DNA of 64,000 nucleotides from Artemisia argyi (lineage: Eukaryota; Streptophyta; Magnoliopsida; Asterales; Asteraceae), in contig CM060697.1 of assembly GCA_030686995.1 (NCBI GenBank), forward strand, positions 42,379,015-42,443,014. The letters are read 5' to 3'. Made by a program: the position numbers and the translations under genes. Below the pieces are notes generated by a model. The model was given only the letters and a program-made list of their open reading frames with translations, did no database searches and was not told where the DNA came from. Within the stretch, counting starts at the first letter, position 1. Each line of letters starts with the position of its first letter. Of this stretch, positions 44,585 to 56,203 are shown in pieces.

Positions 44585-45716
44585 ATAAAGGGTTTATACC
44601 CGGTGAATATATAAAAAATGATGATGTTGTTAGGTACATGGGAGGATGGTAATGAGCCACCTTAAGAAAAACCTAATAAGACACTCTATATGCTTTGCAC
44701 ATACACAAAACATAACAACCAAAATCGAACCACGACCTAAAGGACCTACACATGATAAGCAGTACACACAAGGACCTCTAGATACTAACTAATCAACCAC
44801 CATCTGATATAATACTCGAAATCATCCACGTCCTATACATTTGTTCAACACGAGGCTTTTTCTTAAACCTAATTGATGCAATCTTTAGCCTCACAATATC
44901 AGCCACAATCTTAAACAGCTGCTCTGGATTTCTTTAACCTTTTCCATGAACTTTGTTGTTGCGTTCTTTCCATACGAAATACGAAGAAGCAGCTAAGATT
45001 AAACGACCAACAATAATAGTAACGCTATTCCTATGAGCAATAGGGAGTAACCAATCAACAATGTCACTCCATTTAGACGAAATGAGGCTTATTTCATCAT
45101 TGTTCAATAATTTGATCTAAACTTTTGATGAATAAGCACATTCGAAGAAAAGGTGATCATGAGAATCAGGTTGCACTTTGCATAGCGGACATCGAAGCAG
45201 GTTTAAGTCAATATTACTACCGACATCCCATTGCCTCATTCGACCTTGTGTGAATAACGTTTATTCATAACTAACCACATGTGGATAGCATGTCTTGGGA
45301 TACAATAAGACGACCAAACTAACTTGAACCACTCGACTTCATTGCCATAAACATGAACAGAATTCCATGCATTTCGGACAGAAAAAGATGATAAAGTGCC
45401 ATAATGAAGCTTCCATTGTAACATATCAATCTGATCATGATGCAAAGTTGGGACACTTACCTGATTTAAAACGGGAAACAAGCTAAACCAGGAATGAGGC
45501 CACGTCCATGAACCATCAGAAATCATGGTTGCCACTGTTTCTTGACGATTAAACCCGACATTACTTGTGGCTTTATATGACACGTGATTCATGAAAGGGC
45601 ATCGAGCTTCTCATGTGTTGAACCACACTGATGCTTTCTCACCATTACCTATTTTGTACCAGATATGGGGACGAACAATATTACGAATTTGCAATACTTA
45701 CGCCATCCCCAACTCA
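44537..45716 (-). mobile_element. 5'-truncated LINE (L1-type) with poly(A) tail
   Basis: A run of 47 T at 44537-44583 is the poly(A) tail of a minus-strand element. It is preceded by the 3' UTR and the end of ORF2. Recognisable coding starts near 45716. The 5' truncation is typical of target-primed insertion. Confidence 0.85.
44793..45716 (-). pseudogene. LINE ORF2 C-terminus with RT zinc-binding (zf-RVT) domain
   Basis: The minus strand reads QIRN-like and WYKIGNGEKASVWF-like remnants near 45700-45620, then FNRQETVATMISDGSWTWP, SVRNAW, a PRHAIHMWLVMNKR core, and the Cys/His zinc site CPLCKVQPDSHDHLFFEC (about 45195-45142). The tail SSYFVWKERNNKVHG follows, and the ORF ends at 44793. Frame changes near 45600 and 45240 and in-frame stops near 45118 and 44940 make it inactive. 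Confidence 0.82.
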
Positions 45717-46440
45717 CATTTGATATAAGGCTAATGAACCGATTCATTATCTTACTACCATTTTGTAAAACAACAAACAGTTTCGCTAGCATTTTGTAAA
45801 CAATATCACAATTATCCTATAAGTCTACTACACTTTAGAAACTATTTTACTCCCCTATGAACTGCTTTGCTGCTAAACCACAAAACTAAACCACAATTTT
45901 GCTACAATTTTACAAGTGATAAATTATTTTCCTATTACTCTATAAACTATTGTACAACCCGTTCTATAAACTATTTTGCAATCACCATATGAACCATTTG
46001 CTAATTGAAAAGCCCTTTATGTTACTACCTCTTGGTACTGTTAAAGTAAATTGAAAACTTATGTCATGAAATTCGATTGATATTAAACATTGAACCCTAC
46101 TCACGCTTGACAACTACACTCCATCAATAAGCACATGAAATTTGTTGAAACAAACATACCTGACTACACATTTTTCCTTGACATCTTTGCTTTTAAGGAC
46201 TTCCTTTTTGAAATGTGCTTATAGAAACCACAACACTCGTAATTGTATTCTTTCCGAGATACCCATTTTGATGTGCTAAAATTTCTCTGGTCTAACTTTA
46301 TTGAAACTTTTGTATATTAAAGGGGTGACTAAATGTTAACATTTGAGACATGGTTTTACCCACACCATGTTTAAAGACTGTTTTACTGAAACTATGAGTC
46401 TTTTGAAGTCGCATCAGTTTACCTAATTGCAAATTTTTCA
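45717..46440. other. Unassigned AT-rich stretch
   Basis: No gene. Degenerate repeats of CTATAAACTATTTTGCA type occur at about 45830-46000. The remainder shows nothing recognisable. Confidence 0.5.
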
Positions 46441-46616
46441 GCAAAGAACCGAAACCTATCCCTATCGTCAAAGTTCGTAGAAACTCGCAAAAAGAATCTG
46501 ATTCACGTGGAGAACATGAAGATGAATTCTTGTGCGTATATACTCATCTCTTTTCGACCGTAATGGGTAACTTGAATTGAATCGAGAGGACGCGATTCTG
46601 TTTAAGGAGGTGTGAC
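46441..46616 (+). pseudogene. Ty3/gypsy pol C-terminal remnant
   Basis: The frame EPKPIPIVKVRRNSQKES...EHEDEFLCVYTHLF resembles the conserved IPIVKVRWNSRRGPE...YPHLF end of Tekay/Del-type chromovirus pol. It is followed by TTAAGGAGGTGTGAC, a polypurine tract. Only the last ~50 codons are present. Confidence 0.7.
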
Positions 46617-46930
46617 TGTAACAAACCGGAATTTCCCAAACTGATTTTAAATAATAAATGTCAATTTATTATTACCTAACTATTGAAGGCTTTGGCATGG
46701 CATGACATGGTCATAGACAACTCTGACATATTTGGGACCACTTAAACTTTTATATGGGCCTGTATTTCCGCACTATTTTTGAACGATTTAAATTTGAATA
46801 TTTTTGATAATGAAAGTTATTCTAAATGGTTGAGATAAAAACCGTTCTTTGTACTTGTGTTATGATACCGATTTAGTAGCACCCCAGTAACATGTATGCT
46901 TCCGCTGGACCCGATTTTGGGGGTGTTACA
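46617..46930 (+). repeat. LTR of the Ty3/gypsy remnant
   Basis: Starts TGTAACA after the polypurine tract and ends TGTTACA. These are the TG...CA ends expected of such LTRs, 314 bases apart. The matching 5' part is gone. Confidence 0.65.
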
Positions 46931-46932
46931 AT

Positions 46933-47922
46933 ATGACCAAAGGTCTTACTCCACACCGAGTCAATGTCTTTAAGGGGTTAGAGAAGCGTTATGTTGAAGA
47001 GGGGAGAACCATTGATCCATCCTTCCTAGAAGGAAACTCCATTCGCCAAGACTTAGCTACCATCAACTTTGATTGTCTCCTAGATATTAATGAGCCGATT
47101 TGTCCTAGGTTCATTCTAGAATTCTATGCTACCGTAGATCTCTCTAGTGATGAAGATGGTCATATATCCATGGAATTTTCTATCAATCAACACAAAACTA
47201 TCTTACCTCTAGATGTATTTGTTAGAATCCTTGGTATTCCAAATAATGGCACTTGTCTTTACACGGACAAATGGCCACTCTCTACTCTAGACACCGTTGA
47301 ACGGGATCCCTCTTATGACACTCTTCTTGTTAGTAAGGAAGTGCTTCGTGACCATCTCTTCGTAAGAACTTCCGACACTAGGAAAAATCATTCGGGAAAT
47401 GAGGTGAACAAAGATCCATTTGGAATGGAACTTAATGAACTTAAACCTCAATTTAGAAAGTGGGAAGAGGTTCTTAGGGCTAATGTCATAAGTTCCGTAG
47501 GAAATAGAGATCATGTGAACACGTGTCTAAGTTATATGCTCTATAGTATCTCCACTAGACAACCCTTAAATTGGCTTACTACATGGCTAAAATAATGGCC
47601 GATGTACCTCTAAATGGAAATACCGCTCTCCCATATGGGATGCTTCTCACCCACCTCTTTAGAGCCGTCTCACCTATTCCACCAAATGACAAGGGTATAT
47701 GCCTTGACTATTCTCTCATTCCTCACACCTTTGTTCCTCTTAGTGGTGAGAGAGTCTTTAAGACTCAAAGGAAACGTCTCCGTTCTCCTTCACCTTGATC
47801 CTCATCCTCACCAATGAGCGAAGACGATGGTCTTCCTAACTCAAAGCTAGCTCCTCTAAAATACCTTCAAGAACTTCCCACCATTAAAAATGAGTCTGAA
47901 GAATCCCTAACTTCTCTAAAAT
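46933..47922 (+). pseudogene. Retroelement-associated ORF (plant transposon protein-like), frameshifted
   Basis: From ATG 46933 the frame gives 220 residues including KRYVEEGRTIDPSF, PRFILEFYATVDL, PLDVFVRILGIP and GNRDHVNTCLSYMLYSI. A shift near 47575 moves to a second frame with MAKIMADVPLNGNTALPYGM and SGERVFKTQRKR, ending at TGA 47797-47799. Sensible codons (MSEDDGLPNSKLAPLKYLQ) continue to about 47922. I recall similar proteins from Asteraceae retroelements, often annotated as plant transposon proteins. Function unknown. It abuts the Ty3/gypsy LTR at its 5' side, so it may itself be truncated. Confidence 0.65.
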
Positions 47923-47941
47923 AGTTTTCTAGAAATCGTAT

Positions 47942-48258
47942 TGTGAGACTCTAAAACTCATATGTCTAATACCATCCTAAGGCTCCTTTTATAGGCATAA
48001 GGAAAACCTTAAGTCGGTTTACAATATTTACTTGAACGACAAGTAATTATCCCTAACTAATTCTAGAATATTCATATAATATTACATAATAATCCTTTAA
48101 ACAATATTGCACATAAGTCCTTGTTCTTCGAAGTACTTTGAATAATCTTCAATACCTAGCAGTACTTTGACTTTGTTCAGCACGTTGACTTTGAGCAGTA
48201 CTTTGACATAGCAGTACTTTGATCTTTCCAGCAGTACTTTGATCTTCATATCCCAACA
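47942..48258 (-). repeat. 3' LTR of element 5
   Basis: On the minus strand it starts TGTTGGGATATG after AAGTTAGGGGAGAAT and probably ends CTCACA at 47942. A TATAAAAGG box reads at 47993-47985. Upstream of it lies an array of AGTACT-containing repeats (48120-48245). The inner end is uncertain because no partner LTR is visible. Confidence 0.65.
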
Positions 48259-48275
48259 ATTCTCCCCTAACTTGA
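48259..48275 (-). other. Polypurine tract of element 5
   Basis: Minus strand AAGTTAGGGGAGAAT directly before the LTR start TGTTGGG. Confidence 0.7.
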
Positions 48276-49159
48276 ACTCCACTTGCTTGATTTCAAGTTT
48301 CTTTGCTTTCTTTGATCTTCAATATCTTTATCATCAAGGAAGATTGTATCTTTATCTTTTTTCTGTCTTGTATGTCAAAGTGCTCTTCTTTATCAGCATC
48401 AGATGATATCTTCACAGCAACTCATCAAAATTTCGACAAAGTGTACATCAAATCTTTTAAAGTTCCATACTATTCTCATCACTTCCGGATGTGTAAACTT
48501 CTGTGAGAGGTGAATCATTGAATTTTAATGGATTTTGATGTCTCTTTACCAAAGCCATTAACTCTGGAGTAACCAATGTTTAGGTTAGAACAACCATGGT
48601 ACATTGATAACCATATGATTTTTAGCAAATCATCAGCTATCAACAGATTTGATTAGTCTTTACCAATAGCCATTTGCTTTTAGACTAGTTAGTTCTTTAA
48701 TTTCAACCATGGTGAACTAATTACCAAAAATGGATTTTCTACAGCCTTTACCACAAGCCATTTTCTTGTGGACTAGTCAACTCTTCACTTTTACAGATAT
48801 GGTGAGTTGAACATCATACAATTTTTAGTAAATTGTCAACTAAAAATGGATTTGATTATCACATCAGAGCCGTACCCTCATGATAAGTCAAACTCTTTCT
48901 AGTCTGTTAGACATGGTGAGTTGATTACTATTTGTTGTGTAGTACAAGTACTAACACCATGTATTACTCTTCAAATCCTTTTATTGATATCATATTTTGC
49001 ATCAAAAACTCTTGTTTTATTATACAAAAAGCTTTTACTCGTTTTTATGCAGCAAGCAGTACTTTGGTAAAGTATTGTTTGTCTTGCAGTACTTTGAGAA
49101 ATGTACTTTTTATTCAAAAAGATTTATATAATTAAGATCGTACCAGCACTTATGCAATA
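48276..49159 (-). other. 3' non-coding region of element 5
   Basis: No gene. Two more CAGTACTTTG motifs occur at 49050-49100. The hairpin cassette is at 48540-48960. Confidence 0.65.
48540..48960 (-). repeat. Hairpin cassette of element 5
   Basis: On the minus strand it parallels the cassettes of elements A and B: CCACAAG and CTTGTGG around AAAATGG (about 48772-48751), CTAAAAGC and GCTATTGG (about 48685-48664), CCAGAG and CTTTGG (about 48575-48549). Most are followed by TAAAG. Flanks such as GACTAATCAAATC and GGTAATNA also match. Similarity is imperfect but colinear over about 250 bases. Confidence 0.65.
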
Positions 49160-52000
49160 TCATTCTTCTGAAGTAGTCCATCTTATGAATAGCTTTATCA
49201 CCATAAATGCTACTTCTGTTTCATTCTCAACTTCTATTCCATGATCCAACATCCTGAGCATAAGTTCTCTTATCAAAGGATATCTTCTTTCAGCTAACAT
49301 ATGAATCATGGTACCATCTTCCATCTCAAGTGAATGAACCCCTGATGACTCAAAGAATTTCCATCTTGTTATTTCCTAGTTTTCTTGATCATTCCATTGA
49401 GTATCATTACTTGTTTCTTCAGTTTCCCAGATGGTTGTCAAATCTCCAAGTAAGATTAATTCCACTCCTGTTGCTTTAATATTCTCATAGTAAGTCTGCA
49501 CTTGTAAATACAAATTGTATAGATCTTCTCTATCTATTATGTGCAGAACATCCCATAGCATATTAAACACAATGAAGCTTTCATCCTCTCTGTTGAACAT
49601 AAGATAATTTCCTTCAGTTGATTCAACCACAGAGAATGAGATAATCTTAGACTTTGTTCCAGAGTCTTCTGTTTTCTGGTTTTCAAAATCAACAACTCTG
49701 AAATAATTCTTCAGTTCATCAATTGTATCTGATCTTATCATCTTAAGCCTCTTTGACAATTGATCATCCTGAATAGCTTTCTTCCTTTTCAATTTTCTTT
49801 TCTCAGCTTGTTCTTTCATTACATCTTCTAACTTCTTTTCTGTTTCAGCATCCATAGGCACAAAGTTATCCAGCTCTCTTTTAATAGATTCTTGAACACT
49901 ATCCCACAGTGCTTTCACATCTGGATACCTTAGCCTTTGTAAATTCTTGTATCCTCTTCCTTTCAAGAAAATTATCATCCAATTTCTTTCTTGATCAATA
50001 GTCATTGGTCTTCTTGTTGCAGCAACTGACTTTCTTGTCTCTTCTAAGTATTCTGCATCATAAACAGCTTGTTCCTGCCTAGCAATCTCTTCATTCTTAG
50101 CAATCTCAATTTCTCTCAGCTGTGCAAGAGTATAGTTCTTCTTCTTGGTTTCCTTCATAATCCCTTTTCCTTTGTCTTTTGGATCTAAAGCTTCAGGTTC
50201 AGAAGAAGATTCAGAGACTTGCTGTGCAGGCTAAGAAATATGTATACCTGTTGGTCTATCCAAGTTGAGCATTATTTGAGCTATTGTCTCATCATCACTG
50301 GCTGTATGCTCTTTGACTTCTTCTTGCTGAACTGGATTAGAAGGACCAGCTTCATCTTCAAATGCTTTTGTAGAAGGTCTAGTTGTAGAAGTTCCAATTT
50401 CACCAATATTCATTGCAGCAGTACCTTGCACATCAGTACTTTGCATACCAGTACATTCATCAACAGTACTTTGAACATCAGTACTTTGAATATTTTCAAC
50501 TTGTTCATCAGTTTCTTGCTCATCAACTTTTTCTTCTTGAATAATATTCTCAGCCCCATCAGTCTTTTTCTCTAGCACAAAGTTCAAAGGTTCTTCTGGA
50601 TAATGCCAAAGATGAGCATCTTCTGAATATTGAAACCCTACATCATCTTCATTTAAATTATCTTCTTGATTCTTCCCCAATTTGAAAGATGATGACTTCT
50701 TCTTACTCTTCTTAGACTTAGAGGCCTTCTTGGCTGACTTAGACTTCTTCTTTGTGGATTGCTTCTGTTCTTTCACATAAAGTTTAAAGTTCTGAACAAG
50801 TGGCCACACAAACCTCTTCAACCTTCTGAATTTATTCCTCAATCTTGTAATCTCAGCAGCCTGGTTGTTAATGACTTTCTTCATCCTTCTGAACTCCCTA
50901 GTCAAAGCATAATTATCCAAAGGTCCCTTAACTCCCTCATCTCCTCCAGGTGTTTGAAACCCACCTGTGGAAGTATAATCAATGGGAGAAAGTACTGGAG
51001 TAGGCTCTGAAGCAGTACCTTGCAGAGAAGCACCTTCCTTAGAAACAGAATGTGAAGAAGTACCTTCTGCAGAAACAGACTTTTCCTTTGAAACAGGTAC
51101 TGAGACAGTTCTTTCACTTGAATCAACAGGCTGTGGTGAAGCAAGAGGTGGTGTAGGAGTATGTACTGATGCAGAATTGTTAGATTTCTCGGATTGTTCA
51201 ATATGAGCAGAACCACTAGCTTCAGCAACCTCATCCCTAACAGCTTGTGCTACTTCCAACATATAAGCATTCAAAGGTGTATTGTTACTCGAAAACTTAA
51301 CTCCCTTGTGAGACATAAAAGTAAACACCTTAGGTGGAAGCATAACACTAGGTATATAATCCTGAGGTTTTGGTGTCCCTTCAAGTGGTTTTTCTAAGAA
51401 AAGCTGAACAAATCTAGGGTACATCAAGAATGGTGAACCAGCCTTAGTGTGTGCAATCATACCATCAAGAATCATGTAAGAAAAGTTAAATGGCTGATTG
51501 GTAACTAGGCCAACTAAGGCAGAAGCTATGGCATGTCCAAATTGATCCCAAGCAGTACTTTTGGGACTCAAGCAATGAAGCAAAACATGAATTAAATATT
51601 TCCAATGAGGACTTACCAATTCTTTCTGAAAAGTAAGCTTGTTCAAAGCTCCTTCATACCCAATATCTCTTAGTGCATCCCAAAAATCTTGCTTGTCAAA
51701 CAAAACAGTGCCTCCTTCATCATCAAATAGCAAGATCTCCCTGATTGTTGCTTCAGTAATACGAATTGCTCTTCCTACCACTGTGGAATGAATGACATCC
51801 TCTCCATCTTCTAGTTCAGCCCTAGCCGTAGCCCAAAACTCTTGTATCCAAGGGCCAATAACTTCTGGATTCACTAAAAGTGAGTAATTGATGGATGAGC
51901 CAGTGAGAAAGTCAATGATTCCATGAAAATCAATGTTCTTTTGTGTTTTCTCCAGGTTAGCAATCATCTTGTGTTTGGTGATGGTTGGACGGTTTTCCAT
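49160..52000 (-). pseudogene. Large accessory ORF (946 codons) of element 5, two in-frame stops
   Basis: ATG 52000 starts MENRPTITKHKMIANLEK. One frame runs to TGA 49160-49162, broken only by TAG 50231-50233 and TAG 49376-49378. Layout: conserved N-domain (IIDFLTGSSINYSLL, WIQEFWATA, ITEATIREILLFDDEGG, KYLIHVLLHCLSPK, FNFSYMILDGMI, FLMYPRFVQLFL; residues about 25-225). A Ser/Thr/Pro-rich linker follows, then a coiled-coil-like basic part with KKKSKSAKKASKSKKSKKK, then an acidic repeat region with QSTDVQST. A C-domain contains RREIEIAK-like helices, DELKNYFRVVDF and YLMFNREDESF. I recall the family from Asteraceae retroelements; its function is unknown. Confidence 0.75.
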
Positions 52001-52025
52001 TGTAAGTGTGATTGAAAGAAGAATG

Positions 52026-52030
52026 ATGAT
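52026..52030. repeat. Target site duplication ATGAT (left) of element B
   Basis: ATGAT here and at 63582-63586 flank element B exactly at its TG...CA ends. Confidence 0.93.
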
Positions 52031-55000
52031 TGATGAGTGCTCAAACACTCATCATTTTTGGTCAAATCTGAACTGCAAAACATACAAAAACACTCAGAAA
52101 TGCATCAGAATACTAAAAATATTTCAAAATTGTGTTTTATATGTTTTAGATGCAAAATGAGTAAAAACAGATGAAAAACGTACAAAGTTTGCAAAATTGG
52201 CAGTTTCAGTCCCCCAACTTTCATAAAATGACAAAACTAGTCCCTGGTAATTCAAAATATGGAAAATTATCACCAAAGGTCATTTTAAAATCATAAGTTG
52301 TCATATTTAGTCCTTTGGTGAAAAATCTGAAAAGTTTTGAGAATTTACAATTTTGGTCCCTGGAGTTTCAAACATTGGCAGAATTGGTCCCTGGTGGGAT
52401 ATTTGTGAAAGAAAAATCAATTTTGGTCTTGTGGTTACTTATTTTGGCAAATATGGTCCTTGGGTAAAATGTTTGTGAAAATTACATGTTTGGTCCCTGT
52501 ATTTTGCAACTTGTTTGATTTGGTCCCCGGATGTGTGAAAATGGAAAAATTAATTCATGGTCCATGTATTATTGGAAGTTATCAAGTTTGGTCTTCATGA
52601 TAAATTTGGGAAAGTTGCAGTTTCAGCCCCTTGTTTTTCAAATTTTACAAACATGGTCCTTGTGTTTTTACACTTAATCAAACGGACCCTTAAAAATTAT
52701 TAAAATCCAACAAACAAACCCAAAGCAAACACAGCCCACCCAACATTATCCCCAGGCCCATCACCACTTTCAGCCCAACACCCAAAATAAACCCCCGTTT
52801 TATTTAAAACCCCGGTCAAACCTTCGTTGACCACCCCTAACCTCCCAACTTGCCCTGCTAAACCCTCTGCTACACTCCACCCCCTCCTCCACCTCAGACC
52901 AAACCCATCTCTTGTCCCCCCTTCCAAACTACTACCCTCCAAAACCCAATTATTACACAAAAAACTCCAAGTAATCCACACCCTGCCAAAATAAGCTTTC
53001 CCGCCAAAAATGGTTTCAATGGCCATGATCATTTCAACTAATCCAATGGTGAGAAACAGATGTGCGAAAGTCAGAAAAAGACCCCAGGACCTATAAAAGT
53101 GAAGGAAGAAGCAAGAAAGAAGGATAAGTAGTATAGGGTAGTTTTATTATGTCGTAGGTAGTATAACCTTGTTTCCAGTTAATCCTTTGGCCTTTTTTAT
53201 GTTGTAATTAGTAATTTCATTATAATTTAAACCTTTGTCAAGCTGTAATTCCAGTCTTTCAGTCTCTTTTCAGTTTAAGCACATTTCATTTGAAATTTTC
53301 TATTCTAATTAATATTTGTGGAAATTGTGGTTTAGAGTGTATTTAAGCTTCCTTAAGTTACTTATAAGTTTTTCAAAACTTGAGCATCATTTCCAGGGTC
53401 TTTACTTACAAAAATAAAAATACAAAAAAATTATATTTAAATAAGAAAAATATTAAAAAAAAATCAAAAATCCATGAAAGAAGAAGTTGAGGAAAGGAGC
53501 ATGGTTGATTCATGAATGCAGGGGAATTAGTGGCTTAATGGGAATCTAATAGGAAGAGTATTTGGTTCTTGGTTTTATGATCTGAGCTTGGACCATTTTG
53601 TAAGCTCATTCCTTGAATTCTGCCATTTCACTGTATAATTGTTTTGTACATGCTCTTGTTTATGTTCTTGTGATTTTTAGGCACATTTAAGTAATCTTAA
53701 TTTTTAATGTGGTACAACTGTTCACTAGTTTCTCTTTTGTTAAAAGTTGCTCATTTAACTGTCATATGTAAGTTTCATTGTGATTTCATGTTATTTACTG
53801 TTATTATGTATGCATCTGTGTTTAAAAGAGTTCATTACATCAACATTTAAGCTTATGCATTAGTTTCATATCTTTGTTTAGGTTTTTGAATCTCAAATCC
53901 TCATAAACAACTTTTAAAGGGGTGTTTGGTACTGCTTGTTCAACTGAGTTTCTGAGGTTGATATGGATAAAAGATAGCTTAGACATCACCCTTAGGTTTA
54001 ATTTAGCTCAGTCAAAGTTTTGAAATTGGTGGTTTTCAAGCAAAAAGTCAAAATGACCATTTGATCATCTTAACTGCCATCTGTTGTGGTTTTATGATCC
54101 ACAATTCCCCAATTCAGTTCAATGGTTGTTATCCTAGCCCTATATAACCTTATTTTAGCATAAAAAACCATATCCAGTAATCTAGGATCACCAAAAGTTC
54201 AAATAAGTCAACCCTTGTATGTTATTGAAAAAAGTCAAATGTTCATATTTCAGATTTTTGCAAAACTTGCATGATTTTTGTAGATTGGTGTGATGTGATT
54301 CAAGCTTTAAGCTTTTTAGGAAAGGAAGCCCCCCAGCTAGTCTCCTAGATTCCATAGTTTTTATATTTTTTAGATTTTTCTGGAGGGCCCCACATTGCCC
54401 CAAAGTAGGCTACAGGGCTGCAACTTCCTCCGTGCACAGCAGATACATGCCCACCACCACCACTTGGTGGTGGTTTTCTGGCCACCTCAGTGGTCCCCAC
54501 TACCTCCATTTTAGCTCATTCAAGCCCCTCCTACCAGGCTCCATTAGTTGACCATAAGTTTGACCTTGGAACCACTGGGACCCACTTGAATCAACTCCAC
54601 AAACTTGTCACATTTTCTGTGTGGCATTAAGTTTTCAAGTGCCTATTTGTTGGCTTATTTACTTATTCAGTGGTCCCCTCTAGCTTTTTCTTGTTCAAAC
54701 ATGTTCCCTAAACTTATTTGAATCATAATTAACCATTGTGGGTCCCACCTAATGCAATTTTAGCTTATTTCTTGCCTTGGTCAACCAAAGTCAACTATTT
54801 GGCTTTTTGTTTCATAATCCGCTTATTTTTTATTTCTACCAAAGCTGTTTTTATTAAATTTTCATGTTTTTAGTTGTAAAATAGTTTTCCAAAAAGAAAA
54901 TCCAGAAAAAACAAATTTAAATTAAGTGATAGTTTCTATTTAATTCAATTTATCTTTTAATTTTCATTTTTAAATTTTTGTTAAGCACTTAGCTTTTTTA

Positions 55001-55895
55001 TATTTTTATTAATTACCTTTTATATTAAAGTAATTTTAGTAAATTTTGCAGATTTTTATTTTATCATTTGGTATTTATTATATTTAATATTAGTTTTATT
55101 AGTAATTAATTAATAATTAAGTTTTAAATAGCATAATTAGTTTTTATTAAGCAAAACCTAGTTTTTATATTTTTCCTAGCTTTTATATAATGTAAAATAA
55201 TTTTAGGAATTTTCTTAGGATTTTTACTGTTCATTTTCTATTTTTCTTAATTTAAAATAGTTTAATTAGGTAATTAATAATTAATTAGTAATTAATTAAT
55301 AGAAAAATTACAAAAAGACAAAAATACTTATTTTTAATTTTAAAATTAGTTTTAGTTATTTTATAATTTTAGAAACTTTATTTTCAATTTTCTAGTATTA
55401 AATTAATATTATATTGTATTTAAGTATTTTAAATATTAATAATTAATGTTAATTGGTATTTAATTAATATTAAATAATTAGTTAGTGTAAAAATTTATTT
55501 TCTTTTTCTAAAAATTTTCTTTTGTCTTTTAGTTTGTGAAAAAGTCATTTTCACCCCCCGGGTGTTTTCAGATTTCACTTTTCACGTTTTATTTTGTACG
55601 TTTACGTTTTATTTAAACGTGAACGTACGCGTTTTTAGGTTTAAATCGTTTCTGGTTTTTCTGATTTCACAGTCTTATTCATATAGCTTGTTTAAGCTAT
55701 TTCCTTGTAGATTCCTTATTATAATCATTCACAAAACCTTTTCCTGTCCAAATTCACCCGATCACGAAACCATCACACCTCGTCGGGACATAACGACCCG
55801 GGGAAACACTATACTTGCGCGGAGCATTGACTCTAGACTGTTTGACCTGGTTGACCATCCCTGGTCAGTTTAGGTTGACCGTTTGGAGCCGATCA
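52031..55895 (+). repeat. Left LTR of element B
   Basis: Starts TGATGAGTGC and ends GCCGATCA. The first bases form a perfect hairpin (GATGAGTG at 52032-52039, CACTCATC at 52046-52053). GGTCCCTGG-type repeats fill the first ~650 bases. The TATA box is at 53092, and 2.8 kb lies downstream of it. Confidence 0.93.
53092..53099 (+). promoter_or_regulatory. TATA box, left LTR of element B
   Basis: TATAAAAG after CCCCAGGACC, conserved at 60758-60765 in the right LTR. Confidence 0.6.
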
Positions 55896-55900
55896 AATTT

Positions 55901-55918
55901 TGGCGCCGTTGCCGGGGA
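55901..55918 (+). other. Primer binding site, tRNA-Asp, element B
   Basis: TGGCGCCGTTGCCGGGGA is the exact reverse complement of the plant tRNA-Asp 3' end including CCA. It starts five bases after the LTR. Confidence 0.92.
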
Positions 55919-56203
55919 GGTTGTGCGCGTATTCTAAACGGTTTTACAGATTAGTGAATCTGGATATACACTCATTGTATATTTACCATCCTTGTGTATA
56001 TTTTCATAAAAACTGTTCCTGAAAACTTTTTAAAATTTGTTTTCAACGAACACAAAAACACAAAAAGATTTTCTTTCTTATAAAATGTTTATCAAAAATA
56101 CCAAAAATATCCATCTTTACCCTCATACCTTTTTGATTATTCATTCCTTTACCCTCTATCCTTTTGATTCTCACTTCTTCAACTTGTCCCGTAATTGATT
56201 CTA

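Noticed and set aside
48097..48282. KVLL-repeat ORFs (also 63680-63880)
   Set aside because: Read-through of the AGTACT repeat array.
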